From positions 1 through 61,041 of the forward strand of contig NZ_GL890942.1 in the NCBI RefSeq assembly GCF_000211815.1: a DNA stretch of 61,041 bases, written 5' to 3'. The DNA comes from Moorena producens 3L. Lineage in GTDB: Bacteria; Cyanobacteriota; Cyanobacteriia; Cyanobacteriales; Coleofasciculaceae. The notes under the pieces are model-generated. The model ran no database searches, was not told where the DNA came from, and saw only the letters and a program-made list of their open reading frames with translations. The translations under genes were made by a program, and so were the position numbers. This document shows positions 52,998 to 59,716 of the stretch, in pieces; position 1 is the first letter of the stretch, and each line of letters starts with the position of its first letter.

Positions 52998-54473
52998 TTA
53001 AATACCAAAAATTGATTTAATACGTTTGCGAACTGCGGCGAAAGGAGTTTCGTCTTGCTCTGTGGAACTGACGGTTATTCCTAAGCGTTCCAATGTCTCT
53101 TGACGTTTGGATAATTCTTCAGAAATTCGGTCAGCTAATGCTTCGTGCTTAGCCAATAGACTTTGTAAATTGTCTCGATCCACCACAAACAGCATTGTCT
53201 CTTCTAGGGTACGAAGAGTAGCAGTACGGGGAGTACCCATCAGCAGAGACATCTCCCCGATAAACTCCCCAGACTTACGGGTAGCGACTCGTTTTCCAAT
53301 GGATTCCACGAACACTTCCACTGTTCCAGATAGGATAATATAAAATGAGTCCCCTGGATCGTTTTCCCGACAGATGGTTTGGTCAGCTGGGAGAGTTTTC
53401 CGATAGCCCTCCTCAATGATATGTCGCAGTTCCATATCGCTACAGTTTTTAAAATAACTTACTTGCCGCAATAGATCCGCCAGCTTCCAGGTATAAGGGG
53501 ATTCAGACTTGGGTTTGGGTTTGTCTGGAGCTGATTGGTTGTGGATTGAGGAGGAGCCATTAGTCACCCCGGGGGTTTGTAATTGTCGAAACAGGGACAC
53601 TAAGGTTTCTGGATTGTGCATACGCAAGCTTAGCTCAGGGCGGCCGGGTTCGATTTGGCGCGATCGCAATTCCGTATCAATCAGATAATACAAAGCGCTT
53701 TTAATTGCTTCGATCTCTGCTGGTTGATCGATCCAAACCAAAAGCTCAAAATCCATTCCTTCCTCTCCATAGCCCTTGAACCAAACCTGGGGAGAGGGAG
53801 AGGATAAAACGCGGGGTTCTTGGCGGGCAGCCGCTAACAGCAGCTCTGTGACGACAAGGGAATCCAATTCATCGGGAAAGTTCATGGGAATTTGGAGACG
53901 ACTCGTCGGGTCTTGGTAGCTCCAGTTTATGACATTATTTTGGACAAAACTGTTATTCGGAATAATCACACAAACGTTGTGGATGGTTCGTACTACTGTA
54001 GAGCGAATCGATATTTTTTCCACAGTTCCTGACAGATTATCTATTTCTATATAGTCTCCCACTTTAATCGGTTGATCTAGCAGGATAGTCAGACCACTGA
54101 TAAAATTGCTAGCTAGATCTTGTAGTCCAATTCCAAAGCCAATACCGAGAGCACCAGCAAAGATGGCTAAGGAACTTAGGTTAATCCCCGACGTTTGCAG
54201 AACGATTAAAAACCCTAAGATGGTTAGAATGTAACCGATAATAGAAGCGAGGGCTTCGCGAGTACCCCGATCCATCCTGAAACGGCTCAGTAACCAATGT
54301 TTAATCAGGGCTTTGATGGTACGGGAGATAATAATAGCGATGATACATAAAAACAGGAATTTGCCTAAGAAACTCAGAGAAAAGGCTTGGTCACCAAATT
54401 CAAATAGCTTGGCGGTAAATACCTTAGAGATGGCATTCCAGATTTTCTGTAGCGGTGTAATAATCCAAGTCAT
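52998..54473 (-). CDS. MscS-family channel with C-terminal cyclic-nucleotide-binding domain (copy 2)
   Basis: 491 aa, paralogue of 32719 over the full length. Membrane helices ~30-50 and ~75-110 (LASIIGYILTILGFLIVLQT) and pore helix with GALGIGFGIGLQDLASNF. MscS beta domain (IKVGDYIEIDNLSGTVEKIS). The linker differs from copy 1 (SSIHNQSAPDKPKPKSESPY). CNB domain with GEFIGEMSLLMGTPRTATLR, ligand Glu and Arg intact. Expected to open or close with cAMP/cGMP or membrane tension. It heads an operon with the HD protein and converges on the REC-adenylate cyclase gene. A GGTAATA heptamer array lies 70 bp upstream. Confidence 0.94.
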   Translation of the reverse strand: MTWIITPLQKIWNAISKVFTAKLFEFGDQAFSLSFLGKFLFLCIIAIIISRTIKALIKHWLLSRFRMDRGTREALASIIGYILTILGFLIVLQTSGINLSSLAIFAGALGIGFGIGLQDLASNFISGLTILLDQPIKVGDYIEIDNLSGTVEKISIRSTVVRTIHNVCVIIPNNSFVQNNVINWSYQDPTSRLQIPMNFPDELDSLVVTELLLAAARQEPRVLSSPSPQVWFKGYGEEGMDFELLVWIDQPAEIEAIKSALYYLIDTELRSRQIEPGRPELSLRMHNPETLVSLFRQLQTPGVTNGSSSIHNQSAPDKPKPKSESPYTWKLADLLRQVSYFKNCSDMELRHIIEEGYRKTLPADQTICRENDPGDSFYIILSGTVEVFVESIGKRVATRKSGEFIGEMSLLMGTPRTATLRTLEETMLFVVDRDNLQSLLAKHEALADRISEELSKRQETLERLGITVSSTEQDETPFAAVRKRIKSIFGI

Positions 54474-55130
54474 CAGAAGTTTTTAAAAGGGAACAGGGGA
54501 AGAGTGTGGGGCTCACAGGGGTAGGTTTTTTACTTTGGAGATAGGTAATAGGTAATAGGTAATAGGTAATAGGTAATAGGTAATGGGTAATGGGTAATGG
54601 GGAATGGCTGCTCGCCTTCAGATGCTTGGGGTTTGGTGGGCAAATGTACAAGGTTTGACCAATTGATCAGTTATCATCGACCAATGCCCACCCTACTGCT
54701 CGCCTTGGGGTTTGGTGGGCAAATGTACAAGGTTTGACCAATTGATCAGTTATCATCGACCAATGCCCACCCTACTGCTCGCCTTGGGGTTTGGTGGGCA
54801 AATGTACAAGGTTTGACCAATTGATCAGTTATCATCGACCAATGCCCACCCAACTACAAGAGCGATCGCACTATTTTATCAAAATCCACTGATTGTGGTG
54901 TTTGGTGGGCAAATTCTAAACGGAAGTGCGATCGCATTCGGAGCGGGTAGGGTGGGCAAATACTAAAACGGAAGGCAATTTCATCTCTAACCCAAGACCA
55001 TTTGCCCACCAAACAACCCACGACAGTAGGGTGGGCAAATACTAAACCGAAGGCAATTTCATCTCGAACCCAAGACCATTTGCCCACCAAACAAGATCAG
55101 CGATTGGCCTACGGCCACGCTACTGAATGC
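54474..55130. repeat. Repeat-rich gap: heptamers, 79-bp tandem triplet, palindromes
   Basis: GGTAATA array (54541-54600), three 79-bp units (54625 to about 54855), then two GTAGGGTGGGC-type palindromes (54947-55014 and 55026-55093) with HIP1 sites between. No gene is supported. Confidence 0.8.
54625..54855. repeat. 79-bp tandem repeat, three copies
   Basis: Each unit starts CTTGGGGTTTGGTGGGCAAA and ends CCAATGCCCACCCTACTGCT; starts are at 54625, 54704 and 54783. Each unit is itself a diverged palindrome of the GTAGGGTGGGC family. The copies are almost identical. Confidence 0.9.
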
Positions 55131-55475
55131 TTACTTTGTGCCATAGCCTGAGTATTGGCGCATAGAAGGTGGCTGAAACCCAATAACAATATCATTTTTG
55201 GGAACGTTCATATTAACCAGATCTTGACCAATATCCCATTCAGTATTGTTATTCTGAATCCAGATCTTGCCATTTTTAATCTCTAAATGAACTGAACAGC
55301 CATAAACTCTTTCTTTCTTGTCCCAGCCGATGGCCATTACTTGATAATGGTCGTTTTCCGTATCAAAAATGTTATGAATTTCCATGTCACCATGAGAGGG
55401 TTTGTAACTGGCATATTGACTCAGTAGTTGCTTGATTATACTGCGATAAGTTTGAAGCTTTTCTAGCTTTTCCAT
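55131..55475 (-). CDS. xisI: XisI family protein
   Basis: 114 aa, full length for XisI. KLQTYRSIIKQLLSQYA, FDTENDHYQVMAIGWD, VYGCSVHLEIKNGKIWIQNN and DIVIGFQPPSMRQYSGY are typical. XisI was named for its role in excision of the fdxN element in heterocystous cyanobacteria, but it is widespread beside xisH where no such element exists. Its ATG overlaps the xisH end by 13 bases, so translation is coupled. It is intact, unlike xisH. Confidence 0.93.
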   Translation of the reverse strand: MEKLEKLQTYRSIIKQLLSQYASYKPSHGDMEIHNIFDTENDHYQVMAIGWDKKERVYGCSVHLEIKNGKIWIQNNNTEWDIGQDLVNMNVPKNDIVIGFQPPSMRQYSGYGTK

Positions 55476-55877
55476 GATACAATTACCTCATTATCAATGT
55501 CATAACTTAATAGTTTAAGTTGGTAATCTTGAATAACCATTTGAGGAAATTCCTTCTGAAAAAACCTTCGGTAGGTGGTATCGGGAATCGCCAGAAATAA
55601 TTGTCGTTCTGGATCTTTTACCTTTAAGGCTACTCGATAGTTAATGAATTGACCAATGGCAAGGTGGAAGTCTGTAATTGAGGAGGGATTAATAAAACTT
55701 TTGATTTACCACTGCCTTCCGCTGACCATTTCTTTCTGCCGCTATTAGCTTTTCGGCACCCAGATCAATAAAAAATTCTACTCCGCCTACTTTCAAAAAA
55801 AACGGATCATCGGTAATTTGCCAACCATCTTTAATTAAGGCATTTTTGACAACATCATGAAATAAGTCTTTTGCCAT
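55463..55877 (-). pseudogene. xisH: xisH with one inserted base
   Basis: The first 56 residues (MAKDLFHDVVKNALIKDGWQ ... LIAAERNGQRKAV) are followed by a stop after VNQKFY. Dropping one base (the A at 55708, plus strand) restores VEIKSFINPSSITDFHLAIG, QFINYRVALKVKDPERQLFL and so on to the TAG at 55463, 137 aa, the usual XisH length. XisH has a restriction-endonuclease-like core (D and the ExK of VEIKSF). As sequenced the core is broken at the ExK motif. Confidence 0.88.
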
Positions 55878-56029
55878 TACTCTTGCTTCCTTGCATCACA
55901 GGACCTTTGGTATTGAAAGTGTTGGCGGAGGTAACGAATAAAGTAGGGGGTAAAGCGAGCATTCCGTAGGGTAGGGTCGGCAAATTCTGATAGCTTGGCA
56001 ATTTCATCAGTGCGATCGCACTCAGTGGC

Positions 56030-56095
56030 GTAGGGTGGGCAAATAATCATATTAATACCATTTGATCTCGAATCATGTCCATTTGCCCACCCTAC
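56030..56095. repeat. Palindrome GTAGGGTGGGCAAAT...ATTTGCCCACCCTAC
   Basis: 66 bp, followed by AAGAGCGATCGCAC, the same tail as after the palindromes ending at 54852 and 57049. Confidence 0.85.
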
Positions 56096-56127
56096 AAGAG
56101 CGATCGCACTTCCAAATTCATGATCAT

Positions 56128-56394
56128 TTAGAATAAATCTGCATGGGAACCGGAACGAACCAGAAAAAGATTGGTTTCTGAGGTTTTGTAGATTAAAATC
56201 CAGTCTGGTTCGATATGACAATCTCGGTATCCACTCCAATTTCCTGTTAAGGCATGATCTTTGTATTTGGGTTCTAGTTCTTTTCTCTCTAATAATTTAT
56301 CAATAACTGATTTAAGCTTTTCCATATTTTTGCCACGCTTCTGTAGCCGTTTGACGTCTTTCTTAAAGCGGTTTTCAAAAACAGGTGATAGCAT
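56128..56394 (-). CDS. YafQ/RelE-family mRNA interferase toxin
   Basis: 88 aa. MLSPVFENRFKKDVKRLQKR, then PKYKDHALTGNWSGYRDCHI, EPDWILIYKTSETNLFLVRS and GSHADLF are the standard YafQ pattern, with the catalytic His/Asp residues of the C-terminus in place. Such toxins cut mRNA in the ribosome. Its start overlaps the antitoxin stop (TAATG). It is the second gene of a two-gene module, lying next to xisHI. Confidence 0.92.
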   Translation of the reverse strand: MLSPVFENRFKKDVKRLQKRGKNMEKLKSVIDKLLERKELEPKYKDHALTGNWSGYRDCHIEPDWILIYKTSETNLFLVRSGSHADLF

Positions 56395-56654
56395 TAAATT
56401 CCCAGTTCATTGTAGAGAGATTCTTTATTGGCACAAACGGTCAAGTTTTTTTGTTCTTCAATATTTATAATCGCTTGTTGGGTCTCTTCATTGAAGTCGT
56501 TAATTGTATAAGTGTTCTCTTCAATTCGTTTCTCTCTTTCAGCTTGCTGCAAAATAAGCGCGAGGTGTTTTTGTAAAAAAATGGCTAGGGCGTTTTGTTG
56601 TTCTTCCGAAAGCTGTGCGATCTGCTCAAAGGTTTCTTGGATTAATTTAGTCAT
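56394..56654 (-). CDS. Antitoxin partner of the YafQ-type toxin
   Basis: 86 aa from ATG 56654 (MTKLIQETFEQIAQLSEEQQ); the frame reaches 56771 but only through palindrome sequence. It is helical and acidic with FNEETQQAIINIEEQKNL near the toxin-binding C-terminus. This is not a classic RelB/DinJ sequence but has the size, position and overlap of a cognate antitoxin. Probably represses its own operon through its N-terminal half. Confidence 0.82.
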   Translation of the reverse strand: MTKLIQETFEQIAQLSEEQQNALAIFLQKHLALILQQAEREKRIEENTYTINDFNEETQQAIINIEEQKNLTVCANKESLYNELGI

Positions 56655-57146
56655 GGGTGGTTTTTGCGAAACCGTATTGATCGAAATTGTAGCACTTTGA
56701 CATCCTCCCACCGCTAAATCAAAGATTATAGTGCGATCGCACTCCATGGCGTAGGGTGGGCAAATCATCAACCATTAACCATTTGATCACCAATCATGTC
56801 CATTTGCCCACCCTACTACTGATATAATATGTCACATGTTGATAGTTCCCTGTTCCCTGTTCCCAGGCGTAGGGTGGGCAAATCATCAAAGTAATACCAT
56901 TTGTATACCAATCATGTCCATTTGCCCACCCTACTATTTGATCAAAATCAACAGGGAGTAGGGTGGGCAAATTATGATTGTGGCGTAGGGTGGGCATATA
57001 ATCAATGTAATACATATGTCCACCAATCATCGACCTTTGCCCACCCTACTACAAGAGCGATCGCACTTTGCCCCGTCCGCCATCGATAATGCTTTCGAGC
57101 CAAGAGCATCGACCCTTGCACCGCTTCTTCTCCGATTTTCGGTTAT
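56655..57146. repeat. Cluster of GTAGGGTGGGC palindromes upstream of the toxin-antitoxin pair
   Basis: Palindromes at 56751-56816, 56869-56934 and 56985-57049, with a lone half at 56958. Loops share ACCAATCATGTCCA-type sequence. GTGCGATCGCAC and AAGAGCGATCGCAC HIP1 sites neighbour them. No gene is supported in this stretch. Confidence 0.85.
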
Positions 57147-57275
57147 TCATTCGCGGTCACTTTGCTTCTTGATGATGGGTTCGTTCCTTTCTTGATTTAC
57201 TACGTAAACGTAGTGCTGCCAGATATATGTGCAGATAATGATAGCCATTCCAATCCACAAGCCGGGCTTTTTCAT
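57147..57275 (-). CDS. Possible single-span membrane protein (42 aa)
   Basis: MKKPGLWIGMAIIICTYIWQ followed by HYVYVVNQERNEPIIKKQSD and RE. One N-terminal membrane helix, then a charged cytoplasmic or periplasmic tail. GGAGG stands ten bases before the ATG. The strong ribosome site and membrane-peptide layout make it more credible than neighbouring frames. Family unknown. Confidence 0.4.
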   Translation of the reverse strand: MKKPGLWIGMAIIICTYIWQHYVYVVNQERNEPIIKKQSDRE

Positions 57276-57997
57276 GTAATGTAAACCTCCATACAACGGC
57301 AATAAGTTACCAGACCCTAACGCCCCAGACTAGAGTTGCTTACAGTAGGGTGGGCAAATTATGTAGGGAAAGGCAATTTCATCTTTGTGTCATGTCCATT
57401 TGCCCACCCTACTACTGATATAATAATATGTCTACATCATTGGTGTTACGAGCGCGATTAATATAGCCTTTATCGTAGCTATGAGGTACACATTATTTTT
57501 GCCCTCTTCCCTCACTTCCCCTCCTGGGAGGGGTTAGGGGTGGGTTCCTCTTACCTGCTCCCTGCTCCCTGCTCCCGTCTTGATGCAGTCGCTCATGGGG
57601 GAAACCACGCCAGTTGCTCATGGGGGGAACCCCCAAGACCGCACTGGCTCCCCAAGACCGCGCTGCATCGCTGCTCCCTAAAAACCAGAAATTTGTACCT
57701 CACAAGTCGTAGAATTGCTATTATTAAGATAATTGCGGCAATCGTTGTCAAAACCAAAAGAAAGGCCAATTCAAAATAAGGCCAATTCAAAATTCAAAAT
57801 TCAAAATTCAAAATTCAAAATTCAAAATTCAAAATTCAAAATTCAAAATTAGAAATTAGGGCTCTCCTAGACTGATTATACTAAATTAGTAGTTTAAATT
57901 AGCTTAACCCCCTCAGCATAGCAACCTTAGGAGAGCCGAAATTATAAATTCAAAAGCATTTTGAATTTTGAACTCATAATTTTGAATTGGCCTTATT
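57276..57997. other. Repeat region with nested modules
   Basis: Palindrome 57345-57412, then a composite repeat (57461-57708) whose CTGCTCC heptamer array is split by a GTCTTGATGCAG module (57577-57672). A large inverted repeat (57770-58002) follows. The minus-strand frame 57593-57790 is mostly repeat-derived and is not called. Confidence 0.7.
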
Positions 57998-58002
57998 TTG
58001 AA
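57770..58002. repeat. Inverted repeat with perfect 24-bp arms
   Basis: Arms 57770-57793 and 57979-58002 are exact complements and contain AAGGCCAATT. Inside are an ATTCAAA heptamer array (57783-57850) and a second stem, GGCTCTCCTA / TAGGAGAGCC (57860-57869, 57928-57937). It could be a non-autonomous mobile unit. Confidence 0.7.
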
Positions 58003-58252
58003 TTTTGAATTGATTGGGTTGGGGGTGGCGAAAAAGACGGTGGAACGCATGGTGGATAAGGTGTCTCGGCTTTACGAGCAGGGTGCGGATGAGCAACGCA
58101 TTGAGACTTACCTTAACCATTGGTGGCGGTGGGTGAGAAGTGGAGTGGATGGGGTGAGTCTGTTTGGGTTTGGGTTGGTGGTTTACAAGGCTTTAACCCA
58201 ACCAACCACAGAGGCGTACGCATTCGGAGCGGGTAGGGTGGGCAAATTCTGA
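57998..58252 (+). pseudogene. Unrecognised coding fragment
   Basis: The middle of this frame (KKTVERMVDKVSRLYEQGAD, EQRIETYLNHWWRWVRSGVD) looks like real helical protein, but its start lies in an inverted repeat and its end in a palindrome (58233-58300). It is probably the core of a lost gene near the injection-system locus. Confidence 0.3.
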
Positions 58253-58300
58253 GAGTTTGGCATTTTATTCGGGAATCCTGACCATTTGCGCACCCGACCT
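58233..58300. repeat. Degenerate GTAGGGTGGGC palindrome
   Basis: Left arm GTAGGGTGGGCAAAT, right arm ATTTGCGCACCCGAC with two changes. It stands just after the stop of the eCIS effector gene. Confidence 0.7.
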
Positions 58301-58314
58301 ATTCTGCGTACGCA

Positions 58315-59643
58315 CTATATTCTTCCCAAAGCGATCAGTTCGGGGTGCAATTTCCCTTCAGGGGTTAACCATTTGACACACACCTTGCAATATGACATTG
58401 TTGCTTCTAAGTCGTCTCCCTGATAGGCTTTGGGGTCTAATCTTATACTCTCCAAAAATGCACGGGTTGGCACCCACTTCTCGTCCGGTTTGATTATTCC
58501 TAATTGCAACTCTCTTTTGTATTCCTGTTCTAATAATTTGGCCAATGCGTTGGGCTCCGCACAGCTACACCACAAACGGTTATAATGTTGTCCCGTTTGC
58601 TTGTCAACGAATCTTTCAGATGTAACTTTTTGTTCAAACCAGTCGAATATCTTGGGGGCTCTCCCTATATTAGCCCTTGTGGCTGCCAATTTGCCACTTT
58701 CGCCTTGCACCCTTGCCAAACCAGCCCTCCCCCATATGTGCGTCCTCACCAAAAGTTGATATGTCGTTCTTAACGGTGTACGATACACCTTTTCACTGCC
58801 ACTGTTACCTCGATTTTTTCCTCGCCAAACACTCTTCAAGCCACTTGCATTAAAGGAATCGTCTGGTTGGGGAACCCGGTGATAAATCGCTCTGGACCTG
58901 TTATCTTCCCTTCTTCGTTCGCCATTACTTTCTTTTTTCTGTTGTGATGGGTTAACCGACTCTTTCTGTTGCATCACATGGGTCAACTCATGAGCCAGCA
59001 AGTGTAGCCCCCCTCTTCTCCCTGGCTGATACTCTCCCTTCCGAAAAAACACATCCTGCCCCGTCGTAAACGCCTTCGCCTGAATCGATTGATTCAACTT
59101 GTCCGACTGAGCATCCCTATGCACCCGCACGCCACTAAAATCCGCCCCCATCGCCTGCTCAAGGGGATGTCTAATCGTTTCCGACAGTGGCTTTCCCCTT
59201 CCTCTTGCTTCTTTTATGCCACCTTCTAAATTGTTCGGTGCATTTAATCCCCCTGTTAACGCTTTCCTCTGTATTTCTTGTTGTGGCCTACCCAACACAT
59301 CGTCTTCAACAATCCGTGGAGAATTAATCTGCTGTACTACCTGACGCGCTACTCGATCTGCCTCTTGCTCGTATTTATCACCCGGCTTTCCTATAGTTAG
59401 CTTTGCTTGCAGCCCCATTTCATACCATCCTGTGTCGGGCACGTATTGTCCCGTTTCAAGGGCATGCATCACCTTCGCACTGATACTTCCCCATTCCCCC
59501 ACCGCCTCTTCCGCGTTCCACTCCCTTTCCTCTGCTTCCAAAATTTCTCTATAACCTTTCCCTCTGGAGTCTTTCTTATTTTGATCAAATGACACTGAAG
59601 TAGAGTGAGAATATTTCGGTTGATAGGTATGAGTAGTGCGCAT
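58315..59643 (-). CDS. eCIS-associated DUF4157 effector with deaminase-like C-terminus
   Basis: 442 aa. DUF4157 (the eCIS core/loading domain) spans ~80-226: KLTIGKPGDKYEQEADRVAR, PLEQAMGADFSGVRVHRDAQ, SIQAKAFTTGQDVFFRKGEY and LLAHELTHVMQQ (HExxH at 218-222). Such proteins are cargo of phage-tail-like injection systems. A basic, disordered linker (~228-290) follows. The C-terminal domain has C361-A-E (SCAEPNALAKLL) and C419-x-x-C422 (YCKVCVKWL), the spacing and order of zinc-dependent nucleotide or nucleic-acid deaminases. No immunity gene is visible. Divergent from the eCIS AAA+ ATPase. The DUF4157 call is firm; the deaminase assignment is motif-based. Confidence 0.85.
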   Translation of the reverse strand: MRTTHTYQPKYSHSTSVSFDQNKKDSRGKGYREILEAEEREWNAEEAVGEWGSISAKVMHALETGQYVPDTGWYEMGLQAKLTIGKPGDKYEQEADRVARQVVQQINSPRIVEDDVLGRPQQEIQRKALTGGLNAPNNLEGGIKEARGRGKPLSETIRHPLEQAMGADFSGVRVHRDAQSDKLNQSIQAKAFTTGQDVFFRKGEYQPGRRGGLHLLAHELTHVMQQKESVNPSQQKKESNGERRREDNRSRAIYHRVPQPDDSFNASGLKSVWRGKNRGNSGSEKVYRTPLRTTYQLLVRTHIWGRAGLARVQGESGKLAATRANIGRAPKIFDWFEQKVTSERFVDKQTGQHYNRLWCSCAEPNALAKLLEQEYKRELQLGIIKPDEKWVPTRAFLESIRLDPKAYQGDDLEATMSYCKVCVKWLTPEGKLHPELIALGRI

Positions 59644-59716
59644 AGCTATTTCCTTTTACCTTGTACCCTATTAGAAAACCAGATCAGTCGATCCATCCGT
59701 CTTCCAGGAGCGCGAC

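Noticed and set aside
55131..55877. An fdxN-type excision element
   Set aside because: xisI and xisH are present, but no xisF recombinase, fdxN gene or attachment repeats are seen.
55877..56239. 120-aa minus-strand ORF starting MEWIPRLSYRTRLD
   Set aside because: It overlaps the YafQ toxin in another frame and runs through a palindrome.
57593..57790. 65-aa minus-strand ORF with a hydrophobic start
   Set aside because: Its second half is composite-repeat and GTCTTGATGCAG-module sequence, and its start lies in an inverted repeat.
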